Assembly: GCA_027076325.1 (NCBI GenBank)
Contig: JALTJZ010000008.1
Location: 21,550-85,549, forward strand
DNA: 64,000 nucleotides
Reading direction: 5' to 3'
Source: Chromatiales bacterium
GTDB taxonomy: Bacteria; Pseudomonadota; Gammaproteobacteria; UBA6429; Thiohalophilaceae
A program made the position numbers and the translations under genes. A model generated the notes under the pieces. The model was not told the DNA's origin. It saw only the letters and a list, made by a program, of their open reading frames with translations, and made no database searches. Numbering within the stretch: the stretch's first letter is position 1; each line of letters starts with the position of its first letter. Of this stretch, positions 1-8,475 are shown piece after piece.

Positions 1-470
1 TTATTTGGAAAGGACTTATTCAATCGGAACAAAAATTTGATCTTATGGCAGAGATAATTAGGGCGAAAAAATATGAGAATATAAAATTCGATTCTAGTTC
101 ACTGTATCGATGGTTACCTTTCGTGGATAGAGTTCTTTGTGATATTCCTAGTACAGCATTTTTTGAATGCTTATACTCAGACATGCCTGTATTAGCTCTT
201 CATAGACCAAAATATCAGGTACTGCGTGAGAATGCTCATGACAGTTTTGGTTCTAGTTTACGAGCATATAATTGCATAGAAGAGGGGTTGGGAGTTGTAA
301 GTGAATTTTTAGATGCTAAACGAGAGGAGTACATCGTTCCATTTTCTGAACCTGATATATTTGTACCAGAGGTATTAGGAACTCAACTGTGTTCATCTGA
401 AAAAGATAAGTATGGTAATAGAAATATACTAAACAAGAAGAAGCCACAATATACTATTAGAGGAAATTGA
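1..470 (+). CDS. C-terminal part of a surface-carbohydrate transferase-like protein (5' end outside window)
   Basis: The reading frame is open from base 3, upstream of the first ATG at 45, so this is the C-terminal part of a longer protein that starts before the window. The visible part has a segment reading CDIPSTAFFECLYSDMPVLA, which resembles the C-terminal nucleotide/donor-binding region of GT-B-like transferases of surface polysaccharides, where an S/T and a downstream E follow a buried strand and precede a conserved proline. The position just upstream of the phosphoramidate cassette makes a glycan or phosphoramidate transferase possible, but this is inference. Its stop codon lies 2 bp before the methyltransferase ATG at 473, so the two are probably co-transcribed. 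Family assignment is weak. Confidence 0.5.
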   Translation, partial: IWKGLIQSEQKFDLMAEIIRAKKYENIKFDSSSLYRWLPFVDRVLCDIPSTAFFECLYSDMPVLALHRPKYQVLRENAHDSFGSSLRAYNCIEEGLGVVSEFLDAKREEYIVPFSEPDIFVPEVLGTQLCSSEKDKYGNRNILNKKKPQYTIRGN

Positions 471-472
471 AT

Positions 473-1411
473 ATGAAAACTATTACTAAAGAGCAACAAC
501 TAGAAGCTGTTAGTGGATGGTGGAATAGCGATCAGATTGTAAAATGGGACAAGCAATACGATGAATGGGACAGCCAAACTGTTCGTTCTCTTAATCGTCG
601 ATTAGAGAAAGTATTAAAATTTGTTGATGATATCAATCTACCAAAAGGGGCAAAGGCCTTGGAGTTAGGGTATGGTGCCGGTCAGACAGCTTTAAAAATA
701 GGCCAGCGTGGTTATGAAGTGCATGGAGTCGATGTTTCGGAGAAGTTTGTTGAAATTGCTACAACCAGGTGTCAGAAAGAGGATCCTACAGGAAAGTATT
801 ACTTTAAAATCGGCAATATAGAGTCAAGACTGGAATATGAAGATGAAACATTTGATCTAGTAGTAATATCAGGTGTATTACATTATCTCTATGATTACGA
901 AGCATGTATTAAAGAAGTCTATCGTGTCCTTAAGCCGGGAGGACATCTTATTATTGCTCAGAGAACCGCTTATGCACTGAATCACTTTCTTTCGATCCGT
1001 CCATTTTTATGTTCTTGCTTGTATTTTTTCTTAAGGGAAAAATATGAAATTTTTCATTCATATAAGGCTATGCTCTGTGATTCTAAATTGGGGGTTATAT
1101 TCGGTAGATTTGAAAATACTAAATTTTTCAATACAAAGTTTATGTTGAAGGGCCACGACGTGTGGAAATACAAACTGAAGAAAAACCTTTTCACCATACC
1201 TAAATTGAAAAATTTATGCAAAAGATCCGGTTTCGGCTCTTTAAAGGTTGATGGTGCATACTATTGTATATCCGAAGAGCCAAAATATTTTGATTTCAAT
1301 ATAAAAGTAGATGATTTTTTGGAAAAAATGGCCAATAAAAAGTTTCTTCATTTTATACGTCGTTTATCAAGAATAACTATTGTATTAAGTAAGAAAAAGG
1401 TTGTTTCTTAG
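473..1411 (+). CDS. Class I SAM-dependent methyltransferase
   Basis: The protein has about 312 residues. A Rossmann SAM-binding motif I (ALELGYGAGQTALKIG) is followed by an acidic strand end (GVDVS) and by the post-motif VISGVLHYLYDYE and VLKPGGHLIIA, typical of Methyltransf_11/25 families. A TTG at 467 is also in frame, but the ATG at 473 has an AGAGGAAA ribosome site at a good distance and is preferred. The gene lies directly before the glutamine-kinase-like gene. In Campylobacter the corresponding phosphoramidate locus also has adjacent methyltransferases (Cj1419, Cj1420), so O-methylation of the phosphoramidate is a reasonable guess. The substrate cannot be read from the sequence. Confidence 0.8.
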   Translation: MKTITKEQQLEAVSGWWNSDQIVKWDKQYDEWDSQTVRSLNRRLEKVLKFVDDINLPKGAKALELGYGAGQTALKIGQRGYEVHGVDVSEKFVEIATTRCQKEDPTGKYYFKIGNIESRLEYEDETFDLVVISGVLHYLYDYEACIKEVYRVLKPGGHLIIAQRTAYALNHFLSIRPFLCSCLYFFLREKYEIFHSYKAMLCDSKLGVIFGRFENTKFFNTKFMLKGHDVWKYKLKKNLFTIPKLKNLCKRSGFGSLKVDGAYYCISEEPKYFDFNIKVDDFLEKMANKKFLHFIRRLSRITIVLSKKKVVS

Positions 1412-1459
1412 TTTCTTAATAATAAGAAATTGATTATTTAAAGGGCAGTTTGTTTATTT

Positions 1460-4400
1460 ATGAAAGCAATTATTATTGGTTCTAACAGGGGTATCCAACA
1501 TCTTGATAGTGATGCTAGTTATCCAATGGCATTGCTAGGTGATAGGCGTGGTAAGAGAGCTATTGACTGGACTCTATCTGCTTTAGATAAGGTTGGTATA
1601 GAGGATATTATTTTTATTGGTGGTTATCATATAGAAAAAGTCATTAGATCATACCCTAATATGAAGTTCTATTATAATTCGGGATGGGATAGTGGAAATG
1701 ATCTTCAAGCGTTAAGTTGTGCAGTGAGTGAACTCGACAGCCCCTGTATAATAGTAAAGTCAGAGGTTGTCTTTTATGCTGACGCACTTGAGAAACTGCT
1801 AAGTTCTAATTTTGATCTTACTATTGGAGTTGAAAAAAACCAAACTGAGGCAAAAGTTGACTTTGAAGATGACTTTACGGGTATAACATCTTTATCCATA
1901 CATGCTTCGAGTAAATTAAAAAATAAAATAGAGTCTTTGCTTGAGACTGATTCCATTAATAATGGGCATATGCCTAATTTAAGGGATGTTTTCTATGAAC
2001 TAGATATCCCATTAAAATTAGTTGAGCTAGATAATAATTATAGTCGGATCTATACACCGCAATCTCTTGCTAGATTTGTTTTCAATACGAAGGCACAAAC
2101 CTTAGAACGTTTGCAGCCTCTTGTTACACAAGCAACAATACTAGATCAAGTTCGGTTCACTGTAAAACAGTGGCGAGATGATTCAAAAAAAATAATAAGG
2201 CAATTACAGGCTTCATTTCCGGAAGGTGAGCTAATTATTCGTAGTAGCGCATTGAATGAAGATTCATGGAATGAGTCACAGGCAGGAAATTACGATAGCA
2301 TACTAGGAATAGAAGCGCAGAATAGCCAGGCGTTATATAATTCTATTGAGTCAGTGATAAATAGTTTTAAAGTCAATGGAAGCAGTCATGAAAATGATGA
2401 AATATTTGTCCAGTCGTATCTTGAAAATGTAGAATTAAGTGGTGTGTTGTTTACTAGAAATGCGGCGACAGCTGCACCATATATTATTATTAACTATGAT
2501 AATACTAGTAGTAGAACAGATACAGTGACTTCCGGTAAGGGTGAAGACTTAAAAACAACCATTATATATAAACAATGTACACCAAAAGATATTCCCGATC
2601 AGCATATGGCGCATTTAATAAATGTTGTTCATGAGATTGAGGAATTAACAGGACATGATGCGCTTGATATCGAGTTTGCTTTTGACAAGGATAAGAAATG
2701 CTACATACTGCAAGTTCGTGTTCTGTGTGTGGATAAAACGATTTCCAGAATTCTTGGTGAGGATTTTCATGAGGAACTAACTTTAGTCAAGAACTATATT
2801 GATGAACTTATGCACCCGCGTCCTAATCTTCACTGTGATTACACTATTCTATCGAATATGCCAGATTGGAATCCAGCTGAGTTAATCGGGTGCTCACCAA
2901 GACCTCTGGCTTTGTCACTCTTTCAGTATCTTATTACTGACAGAGTATGGGGGCAGGCACGTACAGCATGCGGATATAAAGAGACTTATCCGGAACCACT
3001 TGTTTTAGTATTATCAGGGCACCCCTATGTAGATGTAAGAGCAAGTTTTAACTCGTTTATTCCTGCTAGTCTGGATGAGAAATTATCTGAGAAGCTTGTT
3101 TGTTACTATATGGACAGGCTTGAGTCAAATCCTGAATTCCATGATAAGGTTGAATTTGAAGTTGCGATAACCTGTATGGATTTCAATTTTTCAAAAAATC
3201 ATGAACAACTTCGTGAGTCAGGTTTTACTAAAGCCGAAATAAATGAAATAAACAGAGCGTTGTTGAAGCTGACAGATGATATTGTATGCAACCGAATTGC
3301 AACCATAGATGAACAGATGGATATGGTATCTGCTTTAGCTCCACGTCGTGAAGGTGTATTGAAACTTAATCGTAGTACAACACTTTCATATGTTAGAGCT
3401 ATCGACAATATGCTAAGTGATTGTAAGAGGCTTGGAACCCTTCCTTTTTCAATTGTTGCTAGATATGCATTTATTGCCACTTCATTTCTTAAATCACTAG
3501 AAGCACTAAACGTTTTTTCAACCGATGAGGTCAATGTCTTGCAGCAGTCTATACCTACTGTGGCCACAGATATATTTGAAGATTTTGGTAAATTAAGAAT
3601 GGGGCATATCAACCGTAAGCAGTTTCTGGATAGATATGGGCACCTGAGGCCTGGTACTTATGATATTAGATGTCCGTCTTATAGTGAGGATCCTGACTTT
3701 TATTTAGGTGATATTGACGAGAGTAAGTTAGATCAGGAGTGTACAAATGAACTTAAAGTTGGTGAAGAGCTATTTTTCAGTAAAACTTCACAGATAGATA
3801 TACTAATTAAAAAGGCAGGTTTATCTTTTTCGGTTCCAGAACTTTGGAATTTCATAGTTTCTGCAATTTCAGCGCGTGAAAAAGCAAAATTTGAATACAC
3901 AAAGAATCTGAGTGCAGCGTTGACACTAATTGCCAAATTTGGCAAAAGTTTTGGGTTTGATGCTGATGACATGTCTTTTTTGTCAATACAAGACATTTTG
4001 AAGTTATCAACCAGTAGCCAGTCTATAATTGCGAAGAAAAGCATGGAAAGAGCGGTAAGCCTTAACCGTAAAAATTACGCTCTTAATGAATCTGTTCAGT
4101 TACCTCATATGATAACTTCATCCAAGGATGTTAATTACTTTGAATTACTTAGGTGGCATCCAAATTTTATTACCGCAAAGCTTATAGCAGGATCAGTTAT
4201 TGATTTAGAGAGCATTGATGAGTATCCTGATTTGCAAGGAGAGATTGTCTTGATAGAGAGTGCTGATCCTGGTTATGACTGGATATTTGGACAAGGAATA
4301 AAAGGATTAGTAACAAAGTATGGAGGTGCAGCCTCTCATATGGCTATTCGGGCGGCGGAGCTAGCTATACCTGCTGCAATTGGTTGCGGAGATTTGATTT

Positions 4401-4471
4401 ATAGTAGAGTATTAAAATCTAAAGTGATTGAATTAGACTGTTCGGGACAGTCTATTCGGGTGATTCGTTGA
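1460..4471 (+). CDS. L-glutamine kinase-like PEP-synthase-type enzyme with N-terminal degenerate nucleotidyltransferase domain
   Basis: The protein has 1003 residues. Residues 1-215 have the sugar-nucleotidyltransferase fold pattern, but the usual LAAGxGxR is replaced by IIGSNRGIQH, the PK motif by YPM, and the GD metal site by KSE, so this domain is probably not catalytic. Residues 225-425 are a PPDK/PEP-synthase ATP-grasp domain (IIRSSALNED, then IEFAFDKDKKCYILQVRVL). A linker domain follows. Residues 930-1003 form the swivelling phosphohistidine domain with KYGGAASHMA, the likely phosphorylated residue being His960. The order ATP-grasp, linker, C-terminal His domain matches rifampin phosphotransferase and C. 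jejuni Cj1418, which phosphorylates the amide of L-glutamine. The next three genes match Cj1417, Cj1416 and Cj1415, which supports that reaction here. The extra N-terminal domain is absent from Cj1418 as I know it. Confidence 0.8.
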   Translation: MKAIIIGSNRGIQHLDSDASYPMALLGDRRGKRAIDWTLSALDKVGIEDIIFIGGYHIEKVIRSYPNMKFYYNSGWDSGNDLQALSCAVSELDSPCIIVKSEVVFYADALEKLLSSNFDLTIGVEKNQTEAKVDFEDDFTGITSLSIHASSKLKNKIESLLETDSINNGHMPNLRDVFYELDIPLKLVELDNNYSRIYTPQSLARFVFNTKAQTLERLQPLVTQATILDQVRFTVKQWRDDSKKIIRQLQASFPEGELIIRSSALNEDSWNESQAGNYDSILGIEAQNSQALYNSIESVINSFKVNGSSHENDEIFVQSYLENVELSGVLFTRNAATAAPYIIINYDNTSSRTDTVTSGKGEDLKTTIIYKQCTPKDIPDQHMAHLINVVHEIEELTGHDALDIEFAFDKDKKCYILQVRVLCVDKTISRILGEDFHEELTLVKNYIDELMHPRPNLHCDYTILSNMPDWNPAELIGCSPRPLALSLFQYLITDRVWGQARTACGYKETYPEPLVLVLSGHPYVDVRASFNSFIPASLDEKLSEKLVCYYMDRLESNPEFHDKVEFEVAITCMDFNFSKNHEQLRESGFTKAEINEINRALLKLTDDIVCNRIATIDEQMDMVSALAPRREGVLKLNRSTTLSYVRAIDNMLSDCKRLGTLPFSIVARYAFIATSFLKSLEALNVFSTDEVNVLQQSIPTVATDIFEDFGKLRMGHINRKQFLDRYGHLRPGTYDIRCPSYSEDPDFYLGDIDESKLDQECTNELKVGEELFFSKTSQIDILIKKAGLSFSVPELWNFIVSAISAREKAKFEYTKNLSAALTLIAKFGKSFGFDADDMSFLSIQDILKLSTSSQSIIAKKSMERAVSLNRKNYALNESVQLPHMITSSKDVNYFELLRWHPNFITAKLIAGSVIDLESIDEYPDLQGEIVLIESADPGYDWIFGQGIKGLVTKYGGAASHMAIRAAELAIPAAIGCGDLIYSRVLKSKVIELDCSGQSIRVIR

Positions 4472-5178
4472 ATAAAATTGTTGGAATTAGTTTGCGTGTG
4501 GTTGAGGCAACTAGTTATAAAGAGCCTAGGGATTCAATAAGCCATGATTGGATACGTTATCTTTCAGCTTATGGTGTTACACCTGTTTTGATACCGAATG
4601 TGTTATCAAATATTTCTGAATTCATTAAATCTATTAAACCATCAGCTTTAATACTATCAAACGGTAATAATATATGTCCTCAAAATGAAAGTGAGAGGCA
4701 AGTGGGTATAGATGATATTTCGTTAGACAGAGATCACACTGAGCGAGAACTTATTAGTTACTCGATTGATAACAGACTGCCTCTATTAGGTATATGTAGA
4801 GGTATGCAGATGCTAAATATCTATTTTGGTGGTTCACTACTCCGTAATTTATCAGATTTATGTGGGTCGTCTACAGTACATGCAAATGTTTCTCATGAAA
4901 TTCAGATCGATGATATGATATTAAAAGATGAGTTGGAGCCAAAAGATCTCGTGACGAACTCTTATCATAACCAGGCTGTCACTTTGTCAACACTTTCACC
5001 TCAACTGAAGACATTTGTGATGTCAGGACATGGGGTTGTTGAAGGTATCTATCATCCAAATTTACCTATTGCTGGTATTCAATGGCACCCAGAACGTCCG
5101 GGATCAACTGAGCAAGTTGATAAAATATTATTCAATGCTTTGCTAAGGCAAGAGCTATTTTGGGAAGAAAAATCATGA
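4468..5178 (+). CDS. Class I glutamine-amidotransferase-like hydrolase, probable gamma-glutamyl-CDP-amidate hydrolase
   Basis: The protein has 236 residues and starts with TTG at 4468, overlapping the stop of the preceding gene by 4 bp. It belongs to the peptidase C26/GATase1 family. The nucleophile elbow is LLGICRGMQML with Cys110, and the other triad residues are in GIQWHPER (His207, Glu209). Stand-alone proteins of this type are often called gamma-glutamyl-GABA hydrolase. In the Campylobacter phosphoramidate pathway the matching protein, Cj1417, cleaves CDP-L-glutamine to cytidine diphosphoramidate and L-glutamate. The tight coupling to the flanking glutamine-kinase and cytidylyltransferase genes makes that role the best assignment. 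No synthetase partner domain is nearby. Confidence 0.8.
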   Translation: MNKIVGISLRVVEATSYKEPRDSISHDWIRYLSAYGVTPVLIPNVLSNISEFIKSIKPSALILSNGNNICPQNESERQVGIDDISLDRDHTERELISYSIDNRLPLLGICRGMQMLNIYFGGSLLRNLSDLCGSSTVHANVSHEIQIDDMILKDELEPKDLVTNSYHNQAVTLSTLSPQLKTFVMSGHGVVEGIYHPNLPIAGIQWHPERPGSTEQVDKILFNALLRQELFWEEKS

Positions 5179-5948
5179 AAGCTATTATTTTAGCCGCAGG
5201 CGAAGGAAGTAGATTACGTCCTTATACTCTCGATATGCCTAAGTGCATGGTCCCTTTAGGAGGGAAAGGTATTCTAAATTGGCAAATTGACACAATGCGA
5301 GCCTGCGGCTTAGATGATATAACAATAGTAAAAGGCTATCTCGCAGATAAAATTGATGACAAAGGATTAAATACCTATGTAAACAAAGATTATGCTACGA
5401 CTAATATGGTGATGACCTTGTGGTGTGCGAAGGAAAAAATGGAAGATGAAGTTATTGTGGCTTATGGCGATATAGTATATAGCGCTCAAGTTCTGGAGGC
5501 ACTGATGAAATCTCCATATGATATATCTGTAGTAGTAGATATGGATTGGAAAAGCTATTGGCAGAAGCGTTTCAGTGATCCTTTATCTGATGCGGAGGCT
5601 TTTAGTATGGACTCCAGTGATAGAATTAAGATAATTGGGCAGAAGGCTACTCAACTTTCTGATATTGAGGCAGGTTATATTGGATTAATAAAATTTAAAG
5701 GAAGAGGCATCGATATTTTTAAGAAGTCATTTTTAAAAGCACAAGAGTCAGAGAATGCGTGGGTTAGTCAGCGACCATTTAAGCAAGCTTATATGACTGA
5801 TATGTTACAAGGATTGGTTAATGAAGGACATGATCTTTATGCGGTTAAGATCAAAAGGGGCTGGTTAGAAATAGATTCTATCAATGATCTTCAACTTGCC
5901 AATAAATGTTTTAAGGCCAAGGGAGATACTTTTCTAATTACAGAATAG
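5175..5948 (+). CDS. Nucleotidyltransferase, probable CTP:phosphoglutamine cytidylyltransferase
   Basis: The protein has 257 residues from the ATG at 5175, which overlaps the preceding stop as ATGA and has GGGAAG upstream. An in-frame TTG at 5160 is less likely. The N-terminus has the intact signature IILAAGEGSRLRPYT with MPKCMVPLGG, and VAYGDIVYS supplies the metal-binding Asp. These are marks of NTP_transferase/phosphocholine-cytidylyltransferase-like enzymes. In the Campylobacter pathway the matching enzyme, Cj1416, joins CTP and L-glutamine phosphate to give CDP-L-glutamine. The same fold appears in degenerate form at the N-terminus of the 1460-4471 protein, so this intact copy is the likely catalyst. 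Confidence 0.8.
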   Translation: MKAIILAAGEGSRLRPYTLDMPKCMVPLGGKGILNWQIDTMRACGLDDITIVKGYLADKIDDKGLNTYVNKDYATTNMVMTLWCAKEKMEDEVIVAYGDIVYSAQVLEALMKSPYDISVVVDMDWKSYWQKRFSDPLSDAEAFSMDSSDRIKIIGQKATQLSDIEAGYIGLIKFKGRGIDIFKKSFLKAQESENAWVSQRPFKQAYMTDMLQGLVNEGHDLYAVKIKRGWLEIDSINDLQLANKCFKAKGDTFLITE

Positions 5949-5984
5949 TAAAAGAAAGATCTAAATTAACTAAAGGATATTTAA

Positions 5985-6500
5985 ATGGTTATATGGTTAA
6001 TTGGCATGTCCAATGCTGGCAAAACAGTTATTGGTCAAGAAGTATGTAAGTTGTTGAAAAAGGAAGGGCAAAGTGTTTTATTTCTTGATGGCGATATATT
6101 TAGAGAAATAATGGGAAACGATCTCGGTCACAGCCTTGAAGACAGAAGAACTAATGCCTGTCGAATATCCAAACTCTGCAAATATCTAGATACCCAGGGT
6201 GTAAACGTTGTTTTTGCAATCCTCTCGATATTCCCTGATTTACAGGAATGGAACAGGAAGAATATTGAAGAATATTATGAAGTTTATATTAAGGTGCCGT
6301 TTAATATTTTAGTTGAGAGGGATTCAAAAGGAATATATAAGCGTGCTCTTGATGGTCAGATCAAAAATGTGGTTGGCGTTGATATAGAATTTCCGGAACC
6401 TGCCCAGCCGGATCTTGTTATTGATAATGCAGAAAATTTAGATTCAATCGAAGAAATTGCTCAGAGTATCGTTCGTTCAATTCCCAATAAGAATGGTTAG
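5985..6500 (+). CDS. APS-kinase-fold kinase, probable cytidine diphosphoramidate kinase
   Basis: The protein has 171 residues. The P-loop is GMSNAGKT at residues 7-14, followed by the FLDGDIFRE motif and by KGIYKRALDGQI and GVDIEFPEPAQPDLVIDN, all features of the adenylylsulfate kinase family (CysC). No ATP-sulfurylase genes are nearby. The C. jejuni homologue Cj1415 was also first named APS kinase and phosphorylates the 3'-OH of cytidine diphosphoramidate. Being the fourth member of the same set, this protein most likely has that role. An AAAGGA ribosome site lies upstream of the ATG. A true APS kinase role, feeding PAPS to a sulfotransferase, is the main alternative, because sulfotransferase-like remnants lie nearby. 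Confidence 0.75.
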   Translation: MVIWLIGMSNAGKTVIGQEVCKLLKKEGQSVLFLDGDIFREIMGNDLGHSLEDRRTNACRISKLCKYLDTQGVNVVFAILSIFPDLQEWNRKNIEEYYEVYIKVPFNILVERDSKGIYKRALDGQIKNVVGVDIEFPEPAQPDLVIDNAENLDSIEEIAQSIVRSIPNKNG

Positions 6501-6502
6501 CT

Positions 6503-7252
6503 ATGGAAGCAAAAGTAAACAGGTACAGATACATTGAAAAGAACTTGCTGGATGAGCCAGAATATTACAAATATAGTAAATATGAGGGCTCAAAATATTT
6601 TGAGAATTATTTTTCTTCTCGGAACAAGTGTGTAAGCAGATTTGAAAAAGAATATATAAGTCTGATGCAAGGTAAAGGTCAGTCTTGCAGCGATTTTTTT
6701 CTGGATGTCAGATACCTTTCGTTAGTAAGACTTAGAAAAATATTTTCAGAAAATATTCGAGTGGTTCACGAAATTCAATCAGAGGCTGATGGGGTTGGCA
6801 GAGTTTCAGCCATAATTAAAAAGCATGCTTGTGACGGTGATCGCCTTAGTGAAGAAATAGAAACAGAAAGTATGTTAATGAAGAATATCTTTCTACATTT
6901 AAGTGATAATTTTAGTAGTATTGATAAAAATAAGGAATGGTTAAATTTCTTTACAGCCCGATTTGAAGTAACAAGAAAGATCTATATTACCTATAATAAG
7001 GAGATGAAACCTGTTACAGAAAATTATACTTTCATAAGAAATTACGTCTTACTGGCAATAAATCTATTATTATTGTATGAAAAAAATTTAAACTTGAAGA
7101 TGTTAAACTGCGCCTTAAAACTTAATGATCTTATTTGTTCAAATATCCAGGAAACTTTAAGTGTTGAAGACACTTTTCTTGTGATACTTTCGCTAAGACT
7201 TGAGTTAAAATTTGTAAAAGATCTGACTTCAAGGAATGGGCTAACAATATGA
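6503..7252 (+). CDS. Hypothetical helical protein of the phosphoramidate region
   Basis: I do not recognise this 249-residue protein. It starts 2 bp after the kinase gene and its stop overlaps the next gene as ATGA (7249-7252), so it is part of the same operon. The sequence is rich in K, E, N, L and I, predicted mostly helical and soluble, with many Tyr residues in the first 40 positions. It has no signal peptide, and a leucine-rich stretch near residue 190 is too interrupted to be a clear membrane helix. It has no nucleotide-binding or catalytic motif that I can see. Its location between the kinase and a formyltransferase-like gene suggests a role in transfer or modification of the phosphoramidate or its sugar acceptor, but this is only context. 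Confidence 0.6.
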   Translation: MEAKVNRYRYIEKNLLDEPEYYKYSKYEGSKYFENYFSSRNKCVSRFEKEYISLMQGKGQSCSDFFLDVRYLSLVRLRKIFSENIRVVHEIQSEADGVGRVSAIIKKHACDGDRLSEEIETESMLMKNIFLHLSDNFSSIDKNKEWLNFFTARFEVTRKIYITYNKEMKPVTENYTFIRNYVLLAINLLLLYEKNLNLKMLNCALKLNDLICSNIQETLSVEDTFLVILSLRLELKFVKDLTSRNGLTI

Positions 7253-7983
7253 TTGTTAAAGATGTCGGCATCCTTGCGATTTCCTCAAACCGCACAAAGT
7301 TTTATCTACACCAAATGATTAAAAACAAGTTATTGCCCTCTTTTGTGCTTTTTATGGGTGATCCATCTGAAGTTATATCGGAAGAAAGGACTATTGAATC
7401 AAAAGGGAAAGAGAGTGATAACAGTGTATTATCCGAATACAAAGGATTTGATCTCAGCATTCCTTTGCTTGGTTTACTTGAAGAATATAATATTCCTGTG
7501 AGGATTGTTGATGCTATTAACCCAAATAATAAAGAAATAGTCAATGCACTAAAGGAGTTTAAACAATCTGTTATTATCTACTCAGGTCCTGGCGGGGTTA
7601 TATTACGAAAGGAGATACTTGATATTGGTAAGCAGTTTTTACACATACATACTGGACTAGTTCCGCATTACCGAGGTAGTACTACAATCTATTATTCTTT
7701 AATAAATGAGGGAGTGTGTGGTGCAACAGCATTCTTCATTGATGAAAATATCGATACTGGTCCAGTGGTGCGACAGAAGAATTATCCAGCACCTGAAGAT
7801 CGAACAACTATCGATCATTTTTATGATCCTTTTATAAGATCCGAACTTTTGATCGAAGTTTTACAAAATTACACAGATACAGGTCGTTTTACTGTAGAAA
7901 GCCAGGAGGATGCAGCCAGTGAGACATATTATATTATCCATCCAACACTTAAGCATATTGCAATCCTGGGGGACAATCAATGA
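7249..7983 (+). CDS. Formyltransferase-fold protein with altered active-site Asn
   Basis: The protein has 244 residues. The C-terminal half has the formyl_trans_N pattern: LHIHTGLVPHYRGSTTIYYS followed by ENIDTGPVV. In methionyl-tRNA and sugar N-formyltransferases the catalytic set is Asn-His-Asp, with the first two in a NxH motif. Here the motif reads HIH, so the Asn is replaced by His while the His and the Asp of DTG are kept. The N-terminal 100 residues carry no motif I recognise. It overlaps the upstream gene by 4 bp. It may formylate an amino sugar or perform a related one-carbon or hydrolytic reaction, and the substitution makes standard formyl transfer uncertain. Confidence 0.65.
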   Translation: MIVKDVGILAISSNRTKFYLHQMIKNKLLPSFVLFMGDPSEVISEERTIESKGKESDNSVLSEYKGFDLSIPLLGLLEEYNIPVRIVDAINPNNKEIVNALKEFKQSVIIYSGPGGVILRKEILDIGKQFLHIHTGLVPHYRGSTTIYYSLINEGVCGATAFFIDENIDTGPVVRQKNYPAPEDRTTIDHFYDPFIRSELLIEVLQNYTDTGRFTVESQEDAASETYYIIHPTLKHIAILGDNQ

Positions 7984-8072
7984 AGAATATTGTTCCACAA
8001 ATTAGCTTTCCAAAAACCGGTATTTCGATACTAACGCAGTTATATTTCATAAATTATGATGAAAAGACCTGA
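7980..8072 (+). pseudogene. Remnant of a gene start resembling a sulfotransferase N-terminus
   Basis: An ATG at 7980 overlaps the preceding stop as ATGA and has a GGGGGA ribosome site, so translation would be coupled, but the frame stops after 30 codons. The peptide contains ISFPKTGISIL, which recalls the [FY]PK[ST]G 5'-phosphosulfate loop at the start of PAPS sulfotransferases. The same frame further downstream is broken by several stops. I read it as the start of a decayed gene. A genuine 30-residue peptide is possible but less likely. Confidence 0.35.
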
Positions 8073-8475
8073 CTGTTTGTAAGTTTTAGACTTCCGGTTG
8101 AATTTTCCTGAAATATAGATATACGTGTACTAGAATATAAACTACTTCTCAAAAAGTACTAATACCAATGAAAATTAGAATGCGATGAACTAATTATCAG
8201 CAGAGACTTATGAATCGGCTAACGCCAGCAGATGATGAGAGATATAAAAATGGAGTACGAATTTATGAATGTGATATACGATAACCATCTGGTCTACCTT
8301 CATGATGTCGTGGTTCAAAAATTTACACTTAAAAATACTTAATGAAAGCCAGGATCTCATTTTTAATTTTGTCCTACAAACAGGAAGCCTTCAGAAATAC
8401 GTGAATAACATATCAGTATCCAGGTGCAATAATTGTGGTTAATCCATGCACCTTTGATATTCAAAGGAAAATTAA
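8073..8475 (+). other. Gene-free stretch with scattered short open frames, probable decayed coding DNA
   Basis: No complete gene fits here. Short frames such as 8250-8342 (containing VYLHDVVVQKF) and 8302-8442 (46 codons) are open but have no ribosome site and no recognisable family, and stops separate them. The stretch probably holds remains of the gene that starts at 7980 and the promoter of the radical SAM gene, whose AAAGGAAA ribosome site lies at 8463-8470. I could not define promoter elements with confidence. Confidence 0.4.

Noticed and set aside
3199..3612. Minus-strand 137-codon frame inside the glutamine kinase gene
   Set aside because: It is a complement shadow of a clear coding region, serine-rich and without a ribosome site.
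5985..6500. Adenylylsulfate kinase (cysC) for sulfate assimilation
   Set aside because: No ATP-sulfurylase or other cys genes are adjacent, and the gene is the fourth of a set matching the phosphoramidate pathway. Kept as an alternative only.
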